Shown piece after piece: positions 56,513 through 64,000 of a stretch of DNA of 64,000 nucleotides. Location of the stretch: the NCBI RefSeq assembly GCF_036964665.1, contig NZ_JBAMDA010000001.1, positions 1,178,001 through 1,242,000 on the forward strand. The letters are read 5' to 3'. The stretch's first letter is position 1; the number at the start of each line of letters is the position of its first letter. Made by a program: the position numbers and the translations under genes. Source of the stretch: Nitrobacter sp. NHB1. GTDB taxonomy: Bacteria; Pseudomonadota; Alphaproteobacteria; Rhizobiales; Xanthobacteraceae. Below the pieces are notes generated by a model, which saw only the letters and a list, made by a program, of their open reading frames with translations, ran no database searches and was not told the DNA's origin.

Positions 56513-56841
56513 TGGGATGTACCGTGTGTTGTTGAAATCCATGAAGTTGGTGTGCTCCGAGCGTTCGATGTGACCCGTGGCGGAGCTGCCGCGAAGGCCG
56601 GGATCTTGAACAAGAACAGGAAACAGAACAAGAACCGAGCCCGCCCGCAACCTAGCCGATTGAGCCATCCAGCACAATCAATGCAGTCGATCATGCGCGA
56701 AGTTTTACCGTACTCCCTGCGACCTTGCGCCCGTTGTTCCCGGATCGGCCATTCCCTATCTAGAATGTGATCTAGGATGTCGAACCGCCGCAACAAGGCC
56801 GGTTCGGCAGCCCGGCAATAATGGAACCGGACGTAAGGGCC
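56513..56841. other. Divergent intergenic region, purC / DUF1476 gene
   Basis: It contains the promoter regions of both genes. GATCTAGGATG-type repeats of TCTAGAATGTGATCTAGGAT at 56758-56777 are the only local pattern. No supported gene. Confidence 0.45.
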
Positions 56842-57168
56842 ATGAGCACATCATTCGATAAGCGCGGAGAAGGCTTTGAGAAGAAGTACGCGCTCGACGA
56901 GGAGCAGAAATTCAAGGCCGAGGCCCGCCGCAACAAGTTGCTGGGGCTGTGGGTCGCGGACAAGCTCGGAATCGCCGGCGATGCCGCCAGCGCCTATGCC
57001 AAGGAGGTCATCGCCGCCGACTTCGAACAGCCCGGTGACAACGACGTGGTTCACAAGGTGATGCGCGACCTTACCGCCAAAGGCGTCGCGCTCACCGAAC
57101 AGGAACTCCGCGCCCAGATGGACACGCTGATGGCGCAGGCGATTACGCAGGTGAAGGCGGGGACGTAA
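56842..57168 (+). CDS. DUF1476 protein, alphaproteobacterial ATP synthase zeta subunit
   Basis: It has 108 residues. Family pattern MSTSFDKRGEGFEKKYALDE, RRNKLLGLWVADKLG, and YAKEVIAADFEQPGDNDVVH. The Paracoccus homologue inhibits the F1 ATPase, blocking wasteful hydrolysis. The role is assigned by family. AAGGG precedes ATG 56842. Confidence 0.92.
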   Translation: MSTSFDKRGEGFEKKYALDEEQKFKAEARRNKLLGLWVADKLGIAGDAASAYAKEVIAADFEQPGDNDVVHKVMRDLTAKGVALTEQELRAQMDTLMAQAITQVKAGT

Positions 57169-57187
57169 CCGCGCCGTTCGAAATTAT

Positions 57188-57300
57188 CGGGAAAGCTGTC
57201 ATCATCCGCGAAAGCGGATGATCCAGTATTCCGCGCTCTGGATTGCCCGGTCCTTGTGCGCAATTGCGCACTTGGCCGGGCGATGACGATCGGTGGTGCG
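57188..57300. repeat. Palindromic intergenic repeat near cynS
   Basis: TCATCATCCGCGAAAGCGGA with TGATCCAGTATTCC, then CCCGGTCCTTGTGCGCAATT GCGCAC … CCGGGCGATGAC, giving two hairpins. It is similar in style to Bradyrhizobium-group repeats, and one copy is seen here. Confidence 0.65.
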
Positions 57301-57308
57301 GAGGGTGC

Positions 57309-57797
57309 TCACTCCTCCTTGAAGCCATACTCCAGATTATTCCCAGTGGCGCCGTAATACTTGAACGGCAGGAATTTTCCGCTCATGCCGATCTTGACGC
57401 GGTCGCCCTTGGGATTGGCGACGCGCGCGATCTCCAGGTCGAAGTCGATCGCCGACATGATCCCATCGCCGAACTCTTCCTCGATCAGCGCCTTCAGCGC
57501 CGGTCCGTTGATCATCACCAGTTCGTAGAGGCGATAGAGCAGCGGATCGGTCGGCGGCATCGGCGTGCCCTGCCCTCGCATCGGCACCTCGTTGAGCATC
57601 GCGATGTCCGCCTTGGAGAGGCCGAACAGCTTTCCGGCCGCCGCCGCCTGCGGCCTGGTCAGCTTCATGTGGCCGAGCAACGCGCTGACGATCAGAATTT
57701 CCGAAAACCCGCCGATCTCGCCGGCGATGTATTTCCAGCTCCATTCCTTCTCGCGCTTGATGTCGAGAATCTTCTCGGTGAGGTCGGACCGCTTCAT
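57309..57797 (-). CDS. cynS: Cyanate hydratase (cyanase)
   Basis: It converts cyanate and bicarbonate to ammonia and CO2. It has 162 residues from ATG 57797; ATG 57800 is one codon earlier. An N-terminal helix-turn-helix-like part (TRPQAAAAGKLFGLSKADIA) precedes the catalytic domain with Arg and Glu in PLLYRLYELVMINGPALKAL and Ser in FGDGIMSAIDF; the C terminus contains GDRVKIGMSGKFLPFKYYG. Nitrogen use from cyanate is implied. No cynT or transporter neighbour is seen. Confidence 0.93.
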   Translation of the reverse strand: MKRSDLTEKILDIKREKEWSWKYIAGEIGGFSEILIVSALLGHMKLTRPQAAAAGKLFGLSKADIAMLNEVPMRGQGTPMPPTDPLLYRLYELVMINGPALKALIEEEFGDGIMSAIDFDLEIARVANPKGDRVKIGMSGKFLPFKYYGATGNNLEYGFKEE

Positions 57798-57959
57798 CAT
57801 TGCCTCCCGTTCTGAAAACGTCTGGGACAATGGCCAAGCAATGCCCGTGCCATGGACAAGACAGCGATTGACCTGAGAAAATCGGCGCGGCCGGCGAACG
57901 ATTGACCAGAATGTGAGCAACGAATGCCGGATTAGCGGGCACTCCCCTAACGCGCGCAG

Positions 57960-58705
57960 GTGCCCACGAGGCGGGGACGTAAGCTCAACCCGCCCTTGCC
58001 GCCGCCGGGTGATAGGATTATATTCCACGGCATGGCCCCACCGCACATTCCTCCCGCCCTCGCCCGCCTCCGCGTCAAACCGGACGAACCGACTGAGGGG
58101 CCGGCCAATGGATCGAAGCCGATCCCGCGGAGTCACAGGCCACCCGGCGCGCGTGGGACGATTTGACAGTCAAGACGGTCCGCCACCTGTTCGAGCAGAC
58201 GACTCTGAGTTACGCCGAAATCCGGGAGAGGACCGGCGTCTGTGAACCCACCATTTCGCATTGGAAGCGCAGCTATGGCTGGACGCGTCCGCCATTAGCG
58301 CCACGCTCGAGTTGCGATGTGCCGCTCTGGCGCGCCGGGCCGAGGCAGAAGCTGAGCACACTAACGGTGAGGCTGCTTGCGATTGCCGAGCGTATGGTCC
58401 GCGAGCTTGAGGACAACCCGGACACCGATCTCGACACACTGATGCGGGCGTTCCAGGTCGTGAAGATGGCAAAGCTGGCGGCGCAGGGTAACAGGCGCCG
58501 CTGGGCTTTCCTTGGCCCGTCACGCACGGGACAGCAGACCCTCGCGCAGGATCAGGCGATCCGCGCCGCGCTCAAGGACATGCGCCGCGGCGGCGTCGAC
58601 ATCGACCGCGCGCCAAAGGAGGCGCTGGACCTCGTGATCGACGCGAACTTGCCACCGGAGCAGGATCATCCGGCGCTGCGGGAGAGAGGGAAGCGACGGC
58701 TGTGA
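57960..58705 (+). pseudogene. HTH-type hypothetical gene with probable frameshift
   Basis: The frame from GTG 57960 reads PPLPPPGDRIIFHGMAPPHI and RLRVKPDEPTEG and stops at 58164. The frame from before 58120 reads EADPAESQATRRAWDDLTVK then TVRHLFEQTTLSYAEIRERT, continuing to 58705. The first frame's start and the second's long body look like one protein of about 240 residues joined around 58090-58120 by a one-base shift. The body has a helix-turn-helix (YAEIRERTGVCEPTISHW) like terminase-small-subunit or Sigma70-like HTH. Could also be two separate genes, with the second starting at TTG 58163. Confidence 0.5.
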
Positions 58706-58829
58706 TCAGCGAAAACAATCAATCCCATGTGGCGCACTAGTCGTAAAGTTAACTAGTTACCGATGCGAACCGCGTTAGTGATGATATAGAATTACTGCGC
58801 ACGACTATTTGCACCGCAGTTAAATTGAG

Positions 58830-59126
58830 ATGACCTTTCTCGGATTCGACATAAATTGGAGCGCACAAGCTTGGGCAGCGGTTGCCAGTGCAATTGCCGG
58901 CTGGGTGGCGTTTGCTCTTTCACTATTTAATTTGCGAACGTCGCGGTTGGCATTGCGCATTTCCGAGGCGCAAGAATCACGTTGTAAGCCGTCGATAGCC
59001 TCATATCTTCAAGATGCTTACATTACAGTCGGCGCGAAGCCGAGCGCGCGCGTATATGCAGTATTGGTTTCACTAAGCAATAAATCAGATAATGACAATG
59101 GAATAGCATCTACAGCTCTCCACCTA
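58830..59126 (+). pseudogene. 5' part of a membrane-protein gene interrupted by insertion sequences
   Basis: These are codons 1-99 of a gene whose other half is at 61411-61752. It starts MTFLGFDINWSAQAWAAVAS and has one membrane helix at about 14-35. The frame enters the IS at CTAG (59124-59127) and stops shortly after within IS sequence. Joining codon 99 (CTA) to ACT at 61411 keeps the frame and gives ALHLTYAKKGGLEF, so the intact product had about 212 residues. Lower GC than its neighbours. Confidence 0.75.
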
Positions 59127-59127
59127 G

Positions 59128-60559
59128 CACTACAGTTGCCTTTTTGAGAGACGTCTGAATCCATAGGCAACCATGATTCGGAGATCATGGACGCAAGCAG
59201 CGTCGATTGAGGAGACGCTTGCGTTGTGGGCGGCGTCGCTTCGAGAAATCAAGCAGCGGATACGTCCGTTGTTCACGCAACAGCGTATTGCAGCGAATGC
59301 CGGCCTGTTCCTGGAAGGCCTGCTCGGAGACGAGCCGCGCAAGACCGGTTGGATGCGCGCCGAGGCGGCAGGCGATCCTGGCCCCTGGCGGCAGCAGGCC
59401 ATTCTGGGTCGTGGAGATTGGGACGCGGATGCCCTGCGCGATATCGTGCGCGACTATGTCATCGAGCATCTGGCGGATGACGATGCGGTGCTGGTGATCG
59501 ACGAGACCGGCTTTCTCAAGCAGGGCAAAGCGTCCTGCGGCGTGGCGCGGCAATACACGGGTTCGGCAGGGAAGATTACGAACTGCCAGATCGGGGTCTT
59601 CGCGACCTACGTTTCGCGTCATGGTCATGCGTTCATCGATCGGGCGTTGTATCTTGCGAAGGAATGGACCGACGATCCCGACCGTCTAAAAGCCGCATAT
59701 GTGCCTGCCGACGTCGGCTTTGCGACCAAACCGAAGCTTGCGACAAGAATGATCGCACGCGCGATAGCCGCGTCTGTCCCATTCAAGTGGGTTGCCGGTG
59801 ATACCGTCTACGGTGTTGGCGACATCGAACAGCAACTGCGTCGGGCAGGCAAAGGCTACGTGCTTGGGGTCAGCAGCGCTCATGTGTTTCGATCCTGGGG
59901 CAAGCGATCGCCGGTCGCCGGGACGGCTGCAGACATCGCCCGGACGCGGCGCTCATCTGACTGGAAGCGCCTGTCGGCGGGAGCCGGAACCAAAGGGCCG
60001 CGGCTGCACGACTGGTGTTATCTCGAATTGGCCGATCTCGAGGCCGGTCAGTTCAACCGCACAAATGATGGTGTGTGGACGCGCGGTCTCCTGATCCGCC
60101 GTCGCATCGCCGACGATGACCTCGCCTTCTTCACCACCTGGTGTCCAGCAGGCACATCAATTGAAACGCTGGTCGCGGTTGAAGGCCATCGATGGGCAAT
60201 CGAGGACAGCTTTGAAACCGCGAAAAACGAGTTCGGCCTCGATCACAACGAGAGCAGATCCTGGCATGGGTGGCACCGTCATGTGTCCCTGGTGATGCTC
60301 GCCTTCGCCATGATGGCGGCGATCCGACATCGCGCTAATCCGCCACCCAAAAAAACCAAACGCCGCCCGCCGGCAAAAGCCAAAGCATCACCACGCCGCC
60401 ACTGATCCGTTGGTCGATCCAGGAAATTCGCCGCGTTGCCATCCGACTCGCGCGAAAGCGGATCCAACCCGCACACATCATCGCATGGTCTTGCTGGCGC
60501 AGGGCTCACCAGGCTGCCGCTCAGCGCGCTCACTTCAAATCAAAACGGCAACTGTAATG
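59128..60559 (+). mobile_element. IS701-family insertion sequence
   Basis: It is 1432 bp, with ends CACTACAGTTGCCTTTTTGA (left) and the inverse of CATTACAGTTGCCGTTTTGA (right), matching 18/20. It is flanked by CTAG on both sides (59124-59127 and 60560-60563), fitting the YTAR target preference reported for IS701-group elements. It carries one transposase gene. Confidence 0.85.
59173..60405 (+). CDS. IS701-family transposase
   Basis: It has 410 residues, apparently intact. DDE residues: Asp in AVLVIDETGFLKQG, Asp in WVAGDTVYGVGD, and Glu in WAIEDSFETAKNEFGLDHNE. A basic Lys/Arg/Pro-rich tail follows (PKKTKRRPPAKAKASPRRH). It sits inside the element at 59128-60559. Confidence 0.9.
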   Translation: MIRRSWTQAASIEETLALWAASLREIKQRIRPLFTQQRIAANAGLFLEGLLGDEPRKTGWMRAEAAGDPGPWRQQAILGRGDWDADALRDIVRDYVIEHLADDDAVLVIDETGFLKQGKASCGVARQYTGSAGKITNCQIGVFATYVSRHGHAFIDRALYLAKEWTDDPDRLKAAYVPADVGFATKPKLATRMIARAIAASVPFKWVAGDTVYGVGDIEQQLRRAGKGYVLGVSSAHVFRSWGKRSPVAGTAADIARTRRSSDWKRLSAGAGTKGPRLHDWCYLELADLEAGQFNRTNDGVWTRGLLIRRRIADDDLAFFTTWCPAGTSIETLVAVEGHRWAIEDSFETAKNEFGLDHNESRSWHGWHRHVSLVMLAFAMMAAIRHRANPPPKKTKRRPPAKAKASPRRH

Positions 60560-60562
60560 CTA

Positions 60563-61408
60563 GGATCAGGACCCATTAATTTTCTTGCGGTTTGCCTGAT
60601 TGGCTGATTCACTGGTGTCGTGAGGGAGACGCCGCCATGACTGATTTGTTTTTGCTGTCAGAGGCGCAGATGCGCCGGATCGAACCGTATTTTCCGTTAT
60701 CGCACGGGATCGCGAGGGTCGATGACCGGCGGGTGATCAGCGGCATCATCTTCGTCATCAGAAACGGGCTGCGCTGGCGCGATGCGCCGCGCGAGTATGG
60801 CCCGCACAAGACCATCTACAATCGGTTCGTGCGCTGGAGCCGGCTCGGCGTGTTCAATAAAATCTTCGCCGAACTGGCCCGCAAGGCCGGCAAACCATCC
60901 CGGTTGATGATCGATGCCACGCATTTAAAGGCGCATCGCACCGCTGCGAGCCTTTTTAAAAAGGGCCTGTTCCCAGGCGTATCGGGCGCACCAAGGGCGG
61001 CCTGAACTCGAAGCTGCACGCCGTATGCGATGGTCAGGGACGTCCCGTCATCCTGCTGCTCAGCGAAGGCCAGATGAGCGATTACAAGGGCGCTGCATTG
61101 ATGCTCGATGCGTTACCGCCCGCTAGGCAGTTGCTCGGCGACAAGGGCTACGACGCCGACTGGTTCCGCCAGGCGCTTGCCGCGCGCGGCATCACGGCAT
61201 GCATTCCGTCGAAGTCCAATCGCAAGACGCCGATCGAGCATGATCGTGTGCTCTATCGCCAGCGCCACAAGATCGAGAACATGTTCGGCAGGCTGAAGGA
61301 CTGGCGGCGCATCCATACACGCTACGACCGATGCGCCCATACCTTCTTGTCAGCCATCTGCATCGCAGCCGCCGTCATCTTTTGGCTCTGATCAATGAGT
61401 CCTGACCC
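60563..61408 (+). mobile_element. IS5-family (IS427-like) insertion sequence
   Basis: It is 846 bp. Left end GGATCAGGACCCATTAAT and the inverse of the right end (GGGTCAGGACTCATTGAT) match at 15/18. The original target duplication TA is seen at 61409-61410 and, before the later IS701 insertion, at the T-A of the left CTAG. The G of the right CTAG (60563) is the first base of this element. IS701 inserted into the junction afterwards. Confidence 0.8.
60637..61391 (+). CDS. IS5-family transposase, two reading frames
   Basis: The first frame (60637-61005, 122 residues) has LLSEAQMRRIEPYFPLSHG, GIIFVIRNGLRWRDAPREYG and the first catalytic Asp in LMIDATHLKAHRTA. The second (through 61391) has RTKGGLNSKLHAVCDGQGR, the Asp in LLGDKGYDADWFRQ and Glu in RQRHKIENMFGRLKDWRRIH. 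A -1 shift is needed between them; a TTTTTAAAAAGGG run lies at 60952-60964 just before the split. This could be programmed frameshifting, common in IS427-type elements, or a one-base deletion that disables it. Confidence 0.8.
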
Positions 61409-61410
61409 TA

Positions 61411-61752
61411 ACTTACGCGAAGAAAGGTGGCTTAGAGTTTACGGTAAAGGTCAGTCCAGAGGACCAGGCACCGAGCTTTTTTGCTGATAAGTCAGTCAAG
61501 CATCTTCAGGTGCCATTTCGCATTGATGCACACCAGACCGTATCGGGTTGGGCTTTCTTTGCAGTGGAGAATGCCATCCTAGAAGGTGCTTCCATCAAAG
61601 CAACCCGCTTTGCCTTCATTGATACACATGAGAATGAGACGGTTGTCGAGCCACTAAATGTTCGGGAATATGGCAATGTTTTTAAAGCGCGCCCGACTGA
61701 AGAAGACGTTCCAAATACTACAGGGGGGCCTTGTCGTCCCCATAGTGGCTGA
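61411..61752 (+). pseudogene. 3' part of the IS-interrupted gene
   Basis: It continues the frame of 58830-59126 from ACT (61411): TYAKKGGLEFTVKVSPEDQA, then VPFRIDAHQTVSGWAFFAVE, and ends at TGA 61752. There is no start of its own, only an internal GTG at 61510. The domain could be a small beta-rich soluble part of a membrane-anchored protein of unknown function. Confidence 0.72.
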
Positions 61753-62287
61753 TGCTGCGATCGCAACGGAAACGTTGGGCTATGGTCGTCTTATCCCGTT
61801 GGTCATTCTAGACACGTCGAATCGGCAGGACTTGGAAGAGTTTATCAGAGTGCACCAGTACTCAGGTCCGGGCGACGTGATTTCACAATGGGCAACGCTG
61901 AAAGATGGTTCGGATCGGATTGGGCTGGTTCTAACTTTCAGCGGTCCGATGGATTTGACCGTTATTCTCGCCTTCGATCTCGACAAGCAAGGCGGACTAG
62001 TTGATCAAATCATTCACGCAAAAGGTCTCTACATACAAGCTGGCCGACCCGGCGATCGTCTAATCAAGAATCCAAATGCACCAAAAGTCATCGCGAATAT
62101 CCCTGAAACTGGCTTTGGCACGATGTGGGAAAAGATTTTCTTTAAAGCCGCAGTGAAGCGGGCGCGCGCAGATGGGATTGGCAGGCGGCAGGCCAAAGAA
62201 GCTGCCCGCGAGTTTATTACCCAATGGAGGGAATTCGGAAACTTTCGTATCAACAAGAGGCTAACTGATTTTTCTTCCACCGACTAA
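61658..62287 (+). CDS. Hypothetical protein of the accessory island
   Basis: It has 209 residues from ATG 61658; ATG 61673 or a start near 61740 are alternatives because it overlaps the preceding frame by about 95 bp. It reads LIPLVILDTSNRQDLEEFIR, GDVISQWATLKDG and LTVILAFDLDKQGGLVDQII. There are no membrane segments and no known motif. The N-terminal overlap and lower GC content suggest it is part of the same acquired unit as the interrupted gene. Confidence 0.6.
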   Translation: MFGNMAMFLKRARLKKTFQILQGGLVVPIVADAAIATETLGYGRLIPLVILDTSNRQDLEEFIRVHQYSGPGDVISQWATLKDGSDRIGLVLTFSGPMDLTVILAFDLDKQGGLVDQIIHAKGLYIQAGRPGDRLIKNPNAPKVIANIPETGFGTMWEKIFFKAAVKRARADGIGRRQAKEAAREFITQWREFGNFRINKRLTDFSSTD

Positions 62288-62295
62288 AGAGCGCC

Positions 62296-63507
62296 CTACG
62301 CCTTCCTGCCCTCACCCGTCTCCATCCTCACCGCCAGCCCATCCAGCACGCCTGCCAGATCCGCCTCCACCTTCGCCGCTTCGATCGCGACCACGCGATA
62401 GCCGCGCTCGGCCAGCCACGCGGTGCGCGCGGCGCGATCGCGCGCGATGGCGTCGCTCTCGTTCGGATTGACCAGTTCGATCGCGACGCGCTGCACGAAC
62501 GACACGAAATCCGGGATGTGCCGACCGACCGGGGTCTGGCGTTTGAACTGGCCGGCGAAGCGGCGGTCGCGCGTCAGCGATTGCCACAGAATGCGCTCGG
62601 CATCGGTGGGATTGCGCCGCAGAAGCCGCGCCAGCCCGCGCACCGTGCTGCTGCTGTCCGCGGACGCTCCGCTCGGTCCCTGCTCGGCCAGCAACGCCCG
62701 CAGCCGCGTCGCCTGCGCGCCGTCGAGCACGCCGCCCTTGGCCGGTCCTTTGCGCCCCTCGGCAATGGCCATCACCACGCCGTGCAGCGTATGCATGTCC
62801 TGCTTGGTCGGCTCCATGCGGGTGAAGATGTTGCGCAGGTTGACCAGCATGGTGTCGCGCTTCTCGGCCGGGCGGAGGAATTCCACCTTGTCGAGTTCGC
62901 TGACGAGATTGTCGAAGAACGCCTGCATCTGGTGCTGGGAGGCGCGCTCCGAACGCTCCGGCATCGCGAACGGCAACGCGGCTCGCGTCACCAGCTTGAA
63001 CCATTCGTAGCCCATCAGCAGCACGGCCTGCGCCAGGTTGAGCGAGGCGAAACCGGGATTGACCGGATAGGTGATGATGCGGTCGGCCATCGCCACCTCT
63101 TCATTCAGCAGGCCGGCGCGCTCGCGGCCGAACAGGATGCCGACATGGCCGCCGGCCACGATCTGCGCGGTCGCCTCAACGGCCGCCGCTTCCGGCGCCA
63201 CCACAGGCTTGGCCTGATCGTGGGCGCGCGCGGTGGTCGCGAATAGCAGCGTGCAGTCGGCGACCGCCTCGGCCACCGTCTCGAACAGCTCGACGTGCTT
63301 GAGGATGTGGTCGGCGCCCGCGGCTGAGCGCTGCGCCGCGACGTTGGGCCAGCCGTCGCGCGGGTTGACGATGCGCAGTCGCGTCAGGCCAAAGTTGCCC
63401 ATGGCGCGCGCCGCCATGCCGATGTTCTCGCCGAGCTGCGGCTCGACCAGAATCACGGTGGGGCCGACCGCGTCGATGCCGGTTTTTGTCCTGTCGGTGC
63501 CGGACAT
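62296..63507 (-). CDS. trmJ: TrmJ-like tRNA/rRNA methyltransferase fused to a degenerate DUF559 domain
   Basis: It has 403 residues. About 1-180 is the SpoU/TrmH methyltransferase fold (TVILVEPQLGENIGMAARAM, GHVGILFGRERAGLLNEEVA, NPGFASLNLAQAVLLMGYEW), which in TrmJ 2'-O-methylates tRNA position 32. A helical C-terminal extension of TrmJ follows to about 260. From about 285 on it resembles DUF559/Vsr-like (LLRRNPTDAERILWQSLTRD, RQTPVGRHIPDFVSF), but the usual IELDG…H catalytic segment reads IELVNPNES, lacking the Asp and His. The added domain is therefore likely inactive as a nuclease. Confidence 0.85.
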   Translation of the reverse strand: MSGTDRTKTGIDAVGPTVILVEPQLGENIGMAARAMGNFGLTRLRIVNPRDGWPNVAAQRSAAGADHILKHVELFETVAEAVADCTLLFATTARAHDQAKPVVAPEAAAVEATAQIVAGGHVGILFGRERAGLLNEEVAMADRIITYPVNPGFASLNLAQAVLLMGYEWFKLVTRAALPFAMPERSERASQHQMQAFFDNLVSELDKVEFLRPAEKRDTMLVNLRNIFTRMEPTKQDMHTLHGVVMAIAEGRKGPAKGGVLDGAQATRLRALLAEQGPSGASADSSSTVRGLARLLRRNPTDAERILWQSLTRDRRFAGQFKRQTPVGRHIPDFVSFVQRVAIELVNPNESDAIARDRAARTAWLAERGYRVVAIEAAKVEADLAGVLDGLAVRMETGEGRKA

Positions 63508-63804
63508 TTCGCCTCGTCTTTCAGTTCAAGCTGAGATTCTGGTTCAACGGCCGCTCGCCGCGTCTTCGATTGCGCCTTTCCCGATTTTTCTCAAGCCAAA
63601 TAATGCACTTATGGAATCGGATTGAATTTGCAGCGGAAGATGAGCACTTGCCGCCAAGCTTCAGGCTGGTTCGCTGCGAAAAACGTCAGAACGTCTGGAA
63701 AATCAGCGCCGTAATGCAGTCCGTTCGCTTCCGCCCGCGCCGTCGCGGTGCTATAGCCCGACACTTGCAGGCTATCCCCCTCCTCCGAAACGGCCCGATC
63801 CCCC
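63508..63804. other. Divergent intergenic region, trmJ / icd
   Basis: 297 bp with promoters expected for both genes. No clear repeat or operator is identified. Confidence 0.4.
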
Positions 63805-64000
63805 ATGGCAAAAATCAAGGTGACCAATCCCGTCGTCGAACTCGACGGCGACGAGATGACCCGGATCATCTGGAAATACATCAAGGACAAGTTGATCTAT
63901 CCGTTCCTGGATATCGACCTGATGTATTTCGACCTGGGGATGGAATCCCGCGACAAGACCGACGACAAGATCACGGTCGAGGCGGCGAACGCCATCAAGA
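63805..64000 (+). CDS. icd: Isocitrate dehydrogenase (NADP), N-terminal part
   Basis: The first 65 codons before the window edge read [20 protein letters not shown] then [19 protein letters not shown] and [20 protein letters not shown]. This matches the type II (eukaryotic-like) NADP-dependent isocitrate dehydrogenase common in alphaproteobacteria, a TCA-cycle enzyme. The remainder lies outside. Confidence 0.93.
   Translation, partial: MAKIKVTNPVVELDGDEMTRIIWKYIKDKLIYPFLDIDLMYFDLGMESRDKTDDKITVEAANAIK

Noticed and set aside
1-64000. tRNA or rRNA genes
   Set aside because: No cloverleaf with a GGTTCGA-type T arm or rRNA-like stretch was noticed by eye; a tRNAscan-SE run would be needed to exclude them.

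Overview
The window is GC-rich, gene-dense chromosome from an alphaproteobacterium of the Hyphomicrobiales. The gene set and gene order fit the Bradyrhizobium / Nitrobacter / Rhodopseudomonas group (Nitrobacteraceae). Evidence includes a PurS-PurQ-small PurL system, an Omp25-type porin-like protein, a DUF1476 (ATP synthase zeta) protein, NnrU, DUF2336, and several families of palindromic intergenic repeats typical of these genomes. The genus cannot be fixed from this sequence alone.

Layout. 1-5.8 kb: a caspase-fold protein that lacks both catalytic residues, then dnaE. 5.9-7.7 kb: a 33-residue membrane protein under a textbook alphaproteobacterial LexA box, followed by a decayed mobile segment. 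7.7-17 kb: housekeeping genes (pyrF, an SDR, der with its lipoprotein and YfgM-like partners, panB, NnrU, prfC, sugE). 17-24 kb: phosphate transport (pit with a PhoU-like DUF47 protein) and a full branched-chain amino-acid-type ABC transporter (livMHKFG). 24-32.5 kb: thrS, a nitroreductase, an Omp25-like protein, small envelope proteins, NAD kinase and a response regulator/Hpt pair. 32.6-45.7 kb: DUF2336, a lytic transglycosylase, hisI, folE, an IscU-like scaffold, yidD, a patatin, a CBS protein, a rhomboid protease, a PAS protein and murI. 46-57 kb: rpsD, grxD, bolA and purLQSC. The grxD-bolA pair is split by the ergothioneine genes egtBD and by gene remnants. 57-64 kb: cyanase, an accessory island with two nested insertion sequences inside a broken gene, a TrmJ-DUF559 fusion, and the start of icd.

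Four observations stand out. (1) The 33-residue single-pass membrane protein with the sequence GAAC-N7-GAAC in front of it is a candidate SOS-induced division inhibitor comparable to Caulobacter SidA. (2) sugE, a guanidinium exporter, has both ACGR hairpins of a guanidine-II (mini-ykkC) riboswitch, but a 70-bp palindromic genomic repeat sits in the linker between them. The 3' strand of the first hairpin is complementary to the sugE Shine-Dalgarno sequence. (3) An IS5-type element followed by an IS701-type element interrupted a gene whose original reading frame can be rebuilt exactly from the junctions. (4) Copies of one dispersed repeat supply the stop codons of two unrelated genes.

All product names come from reading the translated sequence and recalling family motifs. 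No database search was run.
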